This document shows positions 8,638 to 19,637 of a stretch of DNA of 28,312 bases, in pieces (position 1 is the first letter of the stretch; each line of letters begins with the position of its first letter). The notes under the pieces were generated by a model that saw nothing but the letters and a program-made list of their open reading frames with translations, searched no databases and was not told the DNA's origin. The stretch comes from Didymodactylos carnosus. Lineage: Eukaryota; Rotifera; Eurotatoria; Philodinida; Philodinidae. The stretch is from the NCBI GenBank assembly GCA_905250885.1, contig CAJNOQ010001811.1:1-28312 (forward strand), written 5' to 3'. The translations under genes and the position numbers were made by a program.

Positions 8638-10851
8638 ATGTCATCAAAAGATATATTCTCTGCGATAGCTGTTGGCGATGTGGCGAGTGTTCAAAAGTTA
8701 TTGAAATCTCATCCAGAATATTCAGTTCAACGAGACTCATGGAATAGAACGCCTCTTCATTATATGTGTAGGCATGGCTACATAGAGATGATTGAATCTC
8801 TTTTGTTGAATGATTATGATATAAATGCCATAGTATGTATAAATACCAAGGCCAAATATAACAGTCTGCAAACAATATTCTGCTGTTTTTCATCGATCCT
8901 TTAAGTCGTAATACTATGCTCATCACCTTTTTGTTTTGTTGCGATTATCAGTAATTTTCGAGAAAATTTAGCAAATTTTTCCTTTCTCGGTTACTCATAT
9001 GACAGAAACTTAGTTTGAGAAAAAAGTCCTCGGTGGTAGTATCATAGTATTAGGATAGGTATGTCTGATAGAACCAAACAGTACCGTAAATAGATCGTTT
9101 TGGTTATGGAAGTATTTTGTCGAAAAATCAGTATCTGTTGAGCCTTATTATTTCTCACCTTACAATTGCTTATTAAAATTAATAAAAATTTTTGTTTTTT
9201 TCTCCCGAAATGTCTCGCACTTTTAGGTAACTGTCAGGGTTGGCGAGTCCGAGTTCGGACTGGAAAACTTTTCGGTGGACTCGGATTCAGGCTTGGACGG
9301 GAGATTTTTTTGAAGGACTCTGACTCGAATTCAAGTTTGGATATTTCGAGTCTGATCTATCCAAGTCTCAGTAACTTAGCTGGAAAGCTTCTGTGTGTTC
9401 CGGCCATATCGGCGCTTAATACTTCTTGTCCTCTTTGATTCCTCACCGCAGGTCATGTTCAGAGCCTTTTTGAACTTTTTTGAATTTTTTTAAATAATCA
9501 AGATTTTCAGTTAAAATTCTTGTTTTAAATACGGAGAAACTAAAAATTTTAATAGTTAATACATGTCGGTTAAATCGGATGATAAACTGGCTTCTGTCCT
9601 TTGTCTCGGTGATTTTTAGCTTAACGCGAATGTCTTAAGGCTTCTCCCCTCCCGTCCAAAATTGGTTTCAGAAACTACAATCTGAACGAAACTTACGGGA
9701 AGTGTTGGGTATGTTGAGGATTAGTTATGACAAGAATTTAAAGGCTATATCTGTTACCGTTTATGGGATGTCGCAGTATAAAGTAGTAGTCAAAAGGGGA
9801 CGTTTAAAGATTGCTGGATTTCTCCTCTTAGATAGCAGTTAGAGAGCTCGGGTTGATCTTAAATTATTGGAATTTGAGATTTCTCTAATGAGATTTGACA
9901 CCTTGCAACTTTAATGGAAGTCATATCCGTTGAAATTAAGTTTTGTCGAGTTGTTTAATTACAATTGTGTCTGTTACGGGTATGACTCATTTTTATGTAC
10001 GAAGAGTATGGATGGATTAGGTATAGCGGTCTGTCATGAAAGAGATTCACTTGTGCTTTGGCAGTTTTCGAGCGATTGTAGTTATGTTCTCATTTATGTT
10101 ATGCTTTATAGGATTCAAAGGGTACAAGTCCAGTTCTTGAGGCAGTTGAATCAAATCAAGCGGAAGTTGTACGTTTGATATTAAAAAATAACGCTAATCC
10201 GAATTTGAAAGATAAAAATGGTCTGACATGTTTTCACATAGCAGCAATGAAAGGGTTTTGTGATATTTTATTAATTTTGTTACCGTATTGCCAAGATATT
10301 GATGTAAAAGATCTAGTGAGTTTACAAGAAAATGAACTATTGCGTAGTTTAACATCGGAATGATCTTTAATAGGAAAACGCCACTCCATTGTATAAAGCC
10401 ACTTACTACGAAATGTGGGATGCTGTTAAGATTTTGATTAATTGGGGTACGTTAACATAATTCACATGTCCGTCTTAACTATAGTTTTTCAATATATTGA
10501 TTATGATAGTTCATTTTAGGAGCTTCAATCGAAAAATCGGCAACAAGAAATCGTACAATAGCTCAAATGTTAGCTGGTCAAAAACAGTATGAGTTACTAA
10601 TGATGGTATTTTTACATCGAAAACACATGACAAAAGAAGCATGGTTAACAACAAAGCCAACAATTATGGATAAACGGCTGAAACATTGGATTGACAAACA
10701 GCAAACTCAAGTGCCATCGTTATTATTATGCTGTATTAGAAATATACGACAATGTTTAGCCGGCAAAAATATTGAAAAGAATATTGAACAATTGAATTTA
10801 TGTACAAGTATAAAAGAAAATTTATTATTAAGGAATTTAACAAACCGATGA
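8638..10851 (+). CDS. Ankyrin-repeat protein with SOCS box (ASB-like)
   Basis: Exons 8638-8832, 10112-10315, 10374-10446 and 10520-10851 give 267 aa; introns are 1,279, 58 and 73 bp with matching phases. Four to five ankyrin repeats span about residues 4-163; NRTPLHYMCRHGYIEMIESLL and the DKNGLTCFHIAAMKGF stretch are typical. A linker leads to a C-terminal SOCS box at about 223-262. Its BC-box fits the (S/T/A)LxxxCxxx(I/L/V) rule exactly: SLLLCCIRNI at 224-233. The cullin-5 box (usually LPxP) is degenerate, LNLC near 249. ASB-family proteins recruit substrates to elongin B/C-cullin ubiquitin ligases; the substrate is unknown. An assignment to one ASB member is not possible by eye. The start is the first ATG after a strong splice acceptor, and the first exon could instead continue from the upstream gene. 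Confidence 0.8.
8833..10111 (+). other. Expanded first intron of the ankyrin/SOCS gene (1,279 bp)
   Basis: The donor GTATGT at 8833 and the acceptor CTTTATAG ending at 10111 join two ankyrin repeats in phase 0. The intron is about twenty times longer than its neighbours. It contains a candidate hAT-like remnant at 9227-9378; the remainder shows no coding signal. Open frames at 9166-9438 and 9930-10178 lack any family resemblance and are taken as chance. Confidence 0.75.
9227..9378. mobile_element. Candidate hAT-like remnant
   Basis: CAGGGTTGGCGAGTCC at 9235, a hAT-style terminus, is preceded by GTAACTGT (9227-9234). At the other end ...CCAAGTCTCA stops at 9370 and is followed by GTAACTTA (9371-9378), a 6-of-8 match to the left flank. 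The ends pair only loosely. The inside is rich in GAGTCCGA/GGACTCGGA words, resembling subterminal repeats. Confidence 0.35.
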
Positions 10852-11278
10852 AACAAAAAACGACTTCACATTAATCTGATTGTGGTTCTAATGATCTGAT
10901 GAACAAGCAATTCGAAAAATCTCTCCGGTGCCCATGAGTAGAACAACGTCTTTCGAAGATTGTTTTACTGACGAGATGTGTCATATTGTATCAAGCAAAA
11001 TTACTTTTTATTGTGTGATAAAAAAACACAATTTTCATATACTTTAATGCTAATTTGGTCTTTTGACGCTTTTTTACCGTCTTTGTATAAATACGCTTTT
11101 TCTACGTTTAATTATTACCTGACAAGGACTGTAGTTCTGTAATAAGAAAACAACTCTCCATCTGAACATTTTGTGGGCACGTTAAACACTTCATTATATC
11201 CCAGTCATTCTCTCATTTAATATTTTACTTGTGTCTAACGAAGTACAGACTTTATTTTACCTTTTTCTGATCAATTTC
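10852..11278. other. Spacer downstream of the ankyrin/SOCS gene
   Basis: AT-rich DNA without a gene-like frame. No exact AATAAA lies close behind the stop codon, so the transcript end cannot be placed. Confidence 0.4.
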
Positions 11279-11658
11279 GTAATTTGAGTCTCTACGTTAA
11301 AATGGCTGGTTTTTTAAGCTAAAACACAGTGCACCTTATTCTGTTTTCTGTCTGGCATATATATATAGGAAATTTCAATATAGCCTAGGCTATATTAAAA
11401 TTCAGATGTCTGCATAGCTCGATTTTAACCTAGCCTAAGTCAGTTTAAAGTTTGCCGGAATTTCAATATAGCCTGTATTACAACATATATATACCAGATA
11501 GAAAATAGAATAAGCTGCACTGTACACTGGCGTCATCCATAGTGTAGTGTTTTTAAATATCGTTTTTAGCTGGAGTTTGACTAGATATTTATTCTAAAAC
11601 ATATTTTCAACTTTAAAAACTTTTTTTAAAGCCATTTTAACGTAGAGACTAAAGTTAC
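11279..11658. mobile_element. 380-bp terminal-inverted-repeat element (MITE-like)
   Basis: Terminal repeats of about 29 bp: GTAATTTGAGTCTCTACG... at 11279-11307 and its complement at 11630-11658. The inner 21 bp (AGTCTCTACG...AATGGCT) are perfect. Inside lies a second inverted repeat, CAGTGCACCTTATTCTGTTT at about 11326 against ...GAATAAGCTGCACTGTACA ending near 11527; it also contains ATATATAT tracts. There is no coding capacity. It is a non-autonomous DNA-transposon relic of unassigned superfamily; a clear target-site duplication was not found. Confidence 0.7.
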
Positions 11659-13160
11659 AAAATGTTCAATGGTGAAAAAGTGATTTTAGAACGAAGTGGT
11701 TTTAGCTTCCCATGCATTGTTTCCTTTTAGCTCCAGATAGTATCAAAGGAGCCAGGATCAATGGGAATAGATGTAGACCGTTTCTCCCTGGAGCTGCTAT
11801 TTCAAGCTAGAAGGAAACAACACTTCTCATGAGCAGACGACATATGAAAGTCTTTGGAATTATGTCGAGTTTTATGTCTAAGCGATTGAACGTAGGATCG
11901 GCTTGAATTTTTCTTGTTTGAAAGAACAAAGTCTGGAGAACAAAAGAAACTGCGTGTTTCAGAGTTTGAACTAAACATAACCGCAAATAGACCTTTATAA
12001 ACCTTATGGAACGGTGTATTTAAAGTTTAGTTTTGGTTGCGCTTTTGATGCGAAAATTTAATTCGTCGAAATGCCCCATCGACTGGAATATCGAGTTAGT
12101 AGAAAATGCAAAATTGAGAAAGTTAGTTCGTTTAGTTAGTTCATTCAAGTTATTCAAATTCAAGTTAGTTTGTTCATGATACTTCAGGGTCGGTGTTAGA
12201 AACATGGTGAATGACTCTTAAGCATGGGTAACTTTTTATGATGAACTCGGTTAGTTTGTGTATAGAAATCGAGCGTAAGAGTAAGCTTTTACGACTTTTA
12301 AGAAAAGCCACGGTAAGAAAACGCTTACGCTCCAAAGCACTATCTGAGCGGTTTTCTAGCACTGTTCGAGTATCATTCGAACAGCTTGAATATCGATTTC
12401 ATTTGGTGATAGAATGTAGAGTTAATTATACAGTTTACACAATGAGTCGTTTTTTCTAAAATAATCAATGTCTCCAAGTCAAGTCTTTTTGAAACGTTTG
12501 AAAGTAAAAACTGAATTGTGGAAAAAAATATACAACTTTGTATGGTCTTTCTCGCTAGAAGTAAAAAATTACGAGTCGCTGATCTGAAGGTAGATGGAGC
12601 TTTTATATGCTTTCTATATATCGATCAGTGATAATTTATTTCGTTTATAAGAGAAATTAGACACAAAGGAACAACAACAAAGATTTAGAAATGTATCGGT
12701 TGAACAGGATAAGATGTCACAATGAGAAAAATTTAGAAAAAACTTTCATTTTCTAAATGAAAACTATTATTCTCCATAGTAATTTAATAATCATCTGTAT
12801 GACATGAAATAAATTTAGTACGGAAAGGAATGGATTATTGCAGTTTGTAAAAATTAGGTAGTTCATTCAGTCTTCAAAAGAAAAAGAAAATTTTCTGGGA
12901 GATACCCAATCAGTTTTAGTTATAAATTCCATGATTTTTTCCTTCGCATCATACACATAGTAGTTGATACTTCCCAGATTAGGATGGAGTGCTCTCACAT
13001 TGGATTTGAGGAATTCTGTTGATTTAGTATACACTGAGTTAAAGCAAATGTTTGAAAGAGAAGAAACTAACGTTGGTATTACTTTCTTACTCTTATTTCT
13101 GACCTTTTGTTGCCAATATCTTTCAGATTTGGTTTAAAACTGATAAACAACTATTTGTAT
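11659..13160. other. Spacer upstream of RANGAP1
   Basis: No gene. Small structures: an inverted repeat TGTTTCCTTTTAGCT (11718-11732) with AGCTAGAAGGAAACA (11805-11819), which also encloses AGCTCCAG/CTGGAGCT; GTTAGTT-type direct repeats at about 12120-12170; a 9-bp stem GAGCGTAAG/CTTACGCTC (12271, 12324); and CTGTTCGA...TCGAACAG at 12362-12383. A splice acceptor candidate TATCTTTCAG ends at 13126, 34 nt before the RANGAP1 ATG. Confidence 0.45.
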
Positions 13161-15716
13161 ATGATGGCCGATCAATTATCAAAAAGTGCTATGATTACAA
13201 CTTATGAACTGTCATATGCAAATCGTGGACTGAAAGGAAACACGGCTGCCGATGGTAATTAGAAAGTTCGTTTTTATTTTTATAATAGAATTTTATATTT
13301 GTTATTTTAGTTCAGGAATTATGTAATGACATAAGAAAATGTCAAAAATTAGTTGCTTTACGACTTGAAGGAAATACGATTAATGTAGAGGCTGCGAAAG
13401 CAATTGGAATTGAGTTAGAAAAGCATCCTGAAATTGAAGTAAGCAAAGCAGAGAGATATTTTTGAGTGTGTTATTGAATGAGTATTATTTTTAGCGTTTA
13501 ATATGGAATGATTTATTTACAAGTAGATTAAAAACAGAAGTACCACCAGCTCTCGTAAGTTTAATGAACATTTCTTACTTTCTTCAAAACGTGTTTTTTT
13601 CTTGTTGTTAAAGATTGCATTAACGAGAGGTCTTCAGACAAATGGTTCACATATTGTTGAAATTAATTTAAGTGATAATGCTTTTGGTCCAATCGGCGTT
13701 AAAGCTCTTGAAAAATTCTTATGTTCATCTTGTTGCTATACTTTAAAAGAATTGAGATTGAATAATAATGGTCTGGGAAGTATGGGTGGTAAGGTACGTT
13801 GAAGAAATTTTTTGCAACTATTAGTTTTTATTAAAACTGTTTCTATCTTAAAGATGCTGGCTGAAGCATTAATCAATTGTCATCAAAACGCTGTTCAGTC
13901 ACGTAGTCAAACGTTTTCATTAAATACATTTATATGTGGAAGAAATCGTCTAGAGAATGATGGCGCTATAGAATTAGCCAAAGCGTTTACAGTAAGTTTA
14001 TCTTATCTGTCTCTTGTTGAATGTTAAATGATTTTCTTCTATTGTTTGTAGATAATTGGAACGTTAGAGACGATTTGTATGCCTCAAAACGGTATTCAAC
14101 CACCTGGTATTATGGCATTAGCTGAATCATTTGTACATAATCCAAACTTACGTGTTATCGATTTAAATGATAATACAATAACCAAGGCAGCGCCTAAACT
14201 AGCATCATCTATTGAAAAATTAACTAAATTAAAAATATTAAATCTTGGATCAGCTTTAATTCGAACGAAAGGTGCTGTTGTTATTGCGCGATCGATTGTA
14301 TCACAAAGACATCTTGAAGTTAGTCTCTCGTTGCACTTTTATGCTTATTTTTTAAATGTTATCGTCTCATTACTCTCGTCTCTAGTCATTAATCTTGAAT
14401 TACAACGATATTCATGTTGATGGTGCTTTAGAAATAGTACGATCAGTTAAAAATATGTCAACATTGAAAATATTAGATTTAAATGGTAAGAATTTAAATA
14501 CACTGATACACATTCTATTCTTATAAATGTTAATATATTTGAATCTCTTTTTGGTAATGAACTTTGTTCTATGTTTTTGTAGGTAACTGTTTTGGTGAAG
14601 ATGGAATCGAAGAAATTAAAAATGCTTTATCGAAAAAAAATTTACTTCAGTCATTCAGGTCAGTATTAACATGAAAAGAACTATTTTCTAATATAATGGA
14701 ACTAATCGTGAATGTTTTCTAATTGTAGTGATGATGAAGGCTCAGAAGACGATGAAAATGAAGAAGATTTTGATGAAAATGACGACGAAGATGATTATGA
14801 AGATGAAGAAGAAAACGATGAAGAAGTACATGTACCACGACAACAACAATCAGTTCGATCAGATAAAATTTCATTTCAATCTGTTCCAATTCAAACAAAT
14901 CAAAATCAAACAGATAATATATCAGAATTAATTGAAAATTTTGGTTTATCTGCTTGTGTACCAACAAAAGTAATTCATAAAGTATGTTTTGATCGTTTTT
15001 AATTACATTATTTAAATTATATATTATTTATTCTTCCAGGATGAAAATAATAAATGGTTAATAATGAAAAACATGAATAAGGTTAAAGAGTATTTACAGG
15101 TGAGTATCTGTGCTACATTTTTATATATATACGAAAATTTTTGTTTCTATTTAATAATAGAATAATGAAGAATCGGCTAAACGTGCAGTGGATTTATTTC
15201 TTGACTTATGGAACGATGATAATTTAACATCCGATGATTTTGCTCTTATTGCTAGTAGGTTTTTTTTGTGCTCTCCGTAGCTACTTTAACTCATATTGTT
15301 GTTTTATCTTCCTAGAAAATGTTTTGAAAGTTCTATTTACATCACCAACATCATCGAGTGTTGAACGTAATTTTACAGAAAATTTGTTGCTCTCATTGGG
15401 TTTAGTGAAGGTAACATCTTTTTTTTTACTTTTTAAGCTTTTATTCTATGTCTAACATTGTCTGTTTTCAGGATGAACAAACACGTCGGCGTCGATCTGT
15501 TAAAAATTTGAATAAGGTTTACAAATATTTAACTGATATATCACAAGATCTTCCAAAGTCAACAAGAAATATTTTGTCTGTTTTTATTGGAAACGCGTAA
15601 GTTAATAATTCTGTCAAAGTAGTCAGATAACGTGAAGTTTTACTGCTTTTAGAAATGATCATCAGCAATCATTTTCAAATGATACTAAACAACAACTACT
15701 CTCAGCACTTAAATAG
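13161..15716 (+). CDS. RANGAP1: Ran GTPase-activating protein 1, 14 exons
   Basis: Exons: 13161-13254, 13311-13438, 13495-13554, 13614-13793, 13854-13991, 14052-14318, 14386-14485, 14583-14658, 14729-14981, 15040-15099, 15161-15254, 15316-15410, 15472-15596, 15653-15716. Introns are 56-97 bp, all GT-AG and phase-consistent; the product is 577 aa (human 587). It stimulates GTP hydrolysis by Ran, setting up the nucleus-cytoplasm Ran gradient. The leucine-rich repeat domain (about 20-347) has signature stretches such as LEGNTINVEAAKAI, NLSDNAFGPIGV, GRNRLENDGAIELAKAF and MPQNGIQPPGI. An acidic linker follows (about 348-380), then the RanGAP1 C-terminal domain (about 410-577). The SUMO consensus VKDE puts the acceptor lysine at 515, the position of human Lys524, so docking at the nuclear pore through SUMO is likely conserved. 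The start could also be the next ATG, 13164. Confidence 0.96.
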
Positions 15717-15757
15717 TCAATCTCTGATATAACAACTAGTCAATATATTTTTTTGTA

Positions 15758-15763
15758 AATAAA
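15758..15763 (+). terminator. Poly(A) signal AATAAA for RANGAP1
   Basis: An exact AATAAA lies 42 nt after the RANGAP1 stop codon and is followed by a TTATTTTGTAAC stretch and T-rich DNA. This is the usual spacing for a short 3' UTR. Confidence 0.6.
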
Positions 15764-16483
15764 GTTATTTTGTAACAACTGTTTTTCATTTCTCAATCTA
15801 TTTTTTTATGTCTTGTTCTCAAAGAGTGCAATATTGTATTTTTTTTGCCTTTTTTTGTATTGTTGTTGTTTGTTATAACGCATATAATTCATTGTATATG
15901 ACTTTTTTATGTAAGTAGGATAATAATTTCTAAGTAAAAACAGAAACTTTCGTCGTTCAATATATGTCTGAGCATTTTGAAGGTTTGATTTTCATAGATA
16001 CGATAAGACAATATTTGAACAACAGGACTCATCTACATATGTTTTTCAACTTTTCTGCTCTGTATTGTCATACATATGTCATATGGTCGTAAAATATTGT
16101 CAAAAGAAAGATTTGAACAAGTGAAATAAATCTACTTTTTCATGTGAAGAGAAGTAACGAAAAAATAACAATTTAATTATCCTTTTCATATTCCTTGCAC
16201 ATTTTTTTCCACTGAATATTTTTTATTTTCTGACGATAATACTCTGAGATCAAATATAGGCGCAATATGTTCAAATTTAAGGTGTAAATGGTTGTTTTTG
16301 ATTTTAATTCAAAATTTAATCAAACGATATTGATTGAATGAGAATAAAAGCATTTCATACAAATATCGATTGTGATTAGAACAAATCATTCGTGTTCTGA
16401 AAAAAATTCTTTTTTTTTCTGTTCCACTATTGCAATGTCTGTGTTTATCGTTTACTCAACTTTTTATTTGAAGATAAAGAAAG
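15764..16483. other. Spacer between RANGAP1 and MTIF3
   Basis: A T-rich spacer without a supported gene. TTTTTATTTGAAG, ending at 16473, is a weak acceptor candidate 10 nt before the MTIF3 ATG. An overlapping frame from 16372 has no support. Confidence 0.4.
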
Positions 16484-17588
16484 ATGTTTCAACGTATTCT
16501 TCGTCCATGTATTCGTTTGATTCTAATTTCACATCGTCCATCACCTACTACGTGCTTTCAACAAGAATGTTTTGTATCAAAATATTATTCAAAGAAGAAA
16601 ATACTAGTTCCAGGACGTTTGATTGTAAGTTATGCTACAATTATCTTTGATCAAGAAAAAGTTGTAAAAAGTCCTAAAATTGTGCAACAAAAATGGAACC
16701 TTAGGAATCTATACAAACTATTAATCGTAATTGTCGTAGATAATAGTCGTAGGATATGATTTTAATAAAAACCATTAGAATTCATAAGGTGCGCTGATAC
16801 AGAAAACCGATGCCTATTTCAAGATGAAAATGAGCATTTTATGGATGTTTTGTAAAAATTTCATATACATTCATAGGTGTCTCCTGGGAATGAACATTTA
16901 GAAGTTGACTTATTCGACGATGAAAACAAGCAGGCATTGGGTCGAATGTCATTATTAGATGCAAATAAATTAGCTAAATATCGTCAGTTAATATTAGTTT
17001 TATTTAATGAATCAAGTGATCCACCGTCTGTCAGATTAATGAATGGAAAATCTCTGGCAAATTTAAGACTAGAAACACGTGCAGAAAAAAAAGAACAATT
17101 ACAAGTTAAAATACAAGAAAAAATCATTAAATTACGAACAAAAATTGATGAACACGATTTAGCAATTAAATTATCTCAAGCAAAAGATGCCTATAATAAA
17201 GGACTACAGTTAAGAATTGTAGTGGAATGTGGTTATGAAATACCAGAAAAAGAAACAGAAAAATTGGTAAGTGAAAAATTAAATCATAATAGAACATTGT
17301 AATTCTTTACACACTCAAATATATATTACAATTTTGTTCTAGGCTGAACGTGAAGAGGAACAGCGACAGTTATTAGAAAAATTAAAACCACATTTAGAAG
17401 AATTTGGTAAAGTTCATACGAATTGTAAAACGTCTCGTTTAATGATATTTATTGTGCCATCAAAATTTTCGTCAGATAAAAAGAAACAAAAACAGACTGA
17501 TGAAACAACGCCATCAACGATAATTGAAGATGGTGGTATAGAGACAGTGGTGGAAGAACAACATAAAAAAGATACCGATAAAAAATAG
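16484..17588 (+). CDS. MTIF3: Mitochondrial translation initiation factor IF-3
   Basis: Exons 16484-16624, 16877-17266 and 17343-17588 (introns 252 and 76 bp, both phase 0) give 258 aa; human MTIF3 is 278. IF-3 binds the small mitoribosomal subunit and keeps subunits apart before initiation. The first about 35 residues (MFQRILRPCIRLILISHR...) are Arg-rich without acidic residues, a matrix-targeting presequence. The IF3 N-domain runs from about 40 to 112, with ALGRMSLLDANKLAK near the expected place. The C-domain spans about 115-225 and contains KIIKLRTKIDEHDLAIKLSQA, the conserved K-x-I-x-x-x-x-x-x-H-D-L segment, then RIVVECG. A Lys/Glu/Thr-rich tail follows, as is common in mitochondrial forms. 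It lies directly upstream of FARS2 in the same direction. Confidence 0.88.
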
Positions 17589-18123
17589 ACTTTGTAAAAA
17601 CAATTCTCAGAATCAAAATAATAAGAAAACCGATTTTTTAGACAACATATTTGTCTTGTATTTTATGTGATTTGAAAAAGAGGACTGGTATTGTTGAAAA
17701 TTTTCTTCTCAAGTATAGTTAAATTATTAGAAAATGAAATCATTCGATAAGGTATTATGACGAACGTTCACTAATGGTTGTATGCTCATCTAAAAAAGAA
17801 ATCGTTATCAGAAAATTTCTATTATAGTTTAAATTTTATTACTTTCAAACGTTTTGATTGCTTTGTGTCAGGAATATGTCAATATTTTTTTTTGTTATTA
17901 TACATAACATTGATATGACTAAAATGCATTTCATTTGTTTTGCTGCGAGATTTTCATTGCAGAATATAAGGAAAGTTTTAAGATCATTTTTTTCTATGAG
18001 TTATCTATTCCGTATCACTCACATCTTCATAGTATTTGCCTTCGCGACAGTTGAATCACTTTGAATAGTGAAATCATTCGTTCCGTCTCAAATTCGAGTT
18101 TAAATCGACGTGTACTCTTTCAG
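17589..18123. other. Spacer between MTIF3 and FARS2
   Basis: A 535-bp AT-rich spacer. No exact AATAAA was seen close to the MTIF3 stop (only AATAAT/AATAAG at about 17620). The TGTACTCTTTCAG acceptor consensus ends at 18123, directly abutting the FARS2 ATG. This suggests that an untranslated exon or a trans-spliced leader supplies the 5' end. Confidence 0.45.
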
Positions 18124-19637
18124 ATGAATATTTATCAGTGTTATTTTCGTTTACCATCTAGGAGACTGGTAAAAACTGTCATAAATGCCTATTCAACCCA
18201 AGCAGCCAATCGCCAAGAGGAAGGAACTTGTACACTCGGATCACGTAAAATTCCATTTAACTTAGAATATGATCCATCAACCGGTTCTATTCTATATCCA
18301 CCAGAATTATCAGTAAATAATCAACTTTATTCAACTGATCAATGGACAAATGTAACACCATTAATATTATCAAAAGTTGGAGTAAATTTACATTTGAAGA
18401 AATATCATCCATTAAATCATTTATCAAATATGATTCGTTCTCACATCTATAAACATTATCCATCGAACAATAGTGGACATTTAAGTCCAAAATTTTCTAT
18501 TATCGATAATCTATCGCCCATTGTGACAACGGAACAAAATTTTGATCATGTCCTTGTACCAGTTGAACATATTAGTCGAACAAAATCAAATAATTATTAT
18601 TTAAATAAAAATTTTTTATTACGTTCTCATACATCTGCACATCAAGTCGATTTAATTCGATCAGGTCTTGATTGTTTTCTGTGTATTGGTGACGTTTATC
18701 GACGTGATCAAATTGATTCTACACATTATCCAGTATTTCATCAGTGTGAAGGTGTTCGACTATTTGATAAGCAAGAACTATTTACATTAAATAAAAATGT
18801 CATTGGAATCGATAAGGAAAAGTTAGAAATATTTGAAAATACGAAAAAAAAACCTGGTAAGTTCAATTTGACATTTTTTCGTTGAATAATTTTATTAATT
18901 TAGAATTAAGAGAGGATGGTACACTGATTCGAGATGTATTGAAACAAGATTGTCATACGTTAGAAGCCGTTAAACTTGTTGAATATTCATTGAAATCGAC
19001 GATAACTAAATTGTTTGAAGAATTATTTTCTTCTTATGATGGTAAATTAAATTCAAGATGGGTTGAAACCACATTTCCCTTTACTCATCCCTCATGGGAA
19101 TTTGAAGTTGAAATTGATGGTAAATGGTATGAATTACTTGGATGTGGCATTATTGAACACAAAGTGTTAGAAGATAGTGGACTAGGTAATCATGAACGCA
19201 TTGGTTGGGCATTTGGACTCGGTTTAGAACGTATAGCAATGATTATGTATAAAATAAATGATATACGATTATTTTGGTCCACAGATACGGGTTTTTTAAC
19301 ACAATTTCATTATGATGATTCAACAAAACGACATCATTATAAACCAATTAGCGTTTATCCACAATGTATCAATGATATATCATTTTGGTTGAATAGTAAA
19401 CGTGAAAAAATTGATTCAATGGATTTTTATGATTTAGTAAGATCAATAGGTGGTGATCTGATTGAACAAGTGCATTTAGTTGATGAATTTTATCATACGA
19501 AGAAAAAACGACATAGTCAATGTTATAGAATTATATATCGGTCAATGCATAAGACTTTAACACAACCAGAGGTTACTGAAATACATAAACAAATTGAAAA
19601 CGAATGTGTAAAACAGTTTGCAGTTGAAATTAGATAA
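18124..19637 (+). CDS. FARS2: Mitochondrial phenylalanyl-tRNA synthetase
   Basis: Exons 18124-18856 and 18904-19637 (47-bp intron, phase 1) give 488 aa; the human enzyme is 451. It is the monomeric class II synthetase that charges mitochondrial tRNA-Phe. The Arg/Lys-rich N-terminus (MNIYQCYFRLPSRRLVK) fits a matrix-import signal. The catalytic core shows LLRSHTSAHQ (about 165-174), motif 2 DVYRRDQIDSTHYPVFHQ (190-207), FPFTHPSWEFEVE (about 302-314), LGCGIIEH, and motif 3 FGLGLERIAMI (about 348-358). The C-terminal ferredoxin-like anticodon-binding domain covers about 392-488 (YPQCINDISFW, DFYDLVRSIGGDLIE, YRIIYRSMHKTL). No catalytic gap is seen. The frame is open upstream to 18061 without an earlier ATG, so the start is secure at the protein level. 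Confidence 0.95.

Noticed and set aside
14719..14967. Minus-strand His/Leu-rich frame
   Set aside because: It is the antisense of the RANGAP1 acidic exon; GAT/GAA repeats read backwards give His/Leu/Phe.
16372..16650. Plus-strand frame overlapping the MTIF3 first exon
   Set aside because: It is out of frame with the IF-3 presequence and has no splice continuation.
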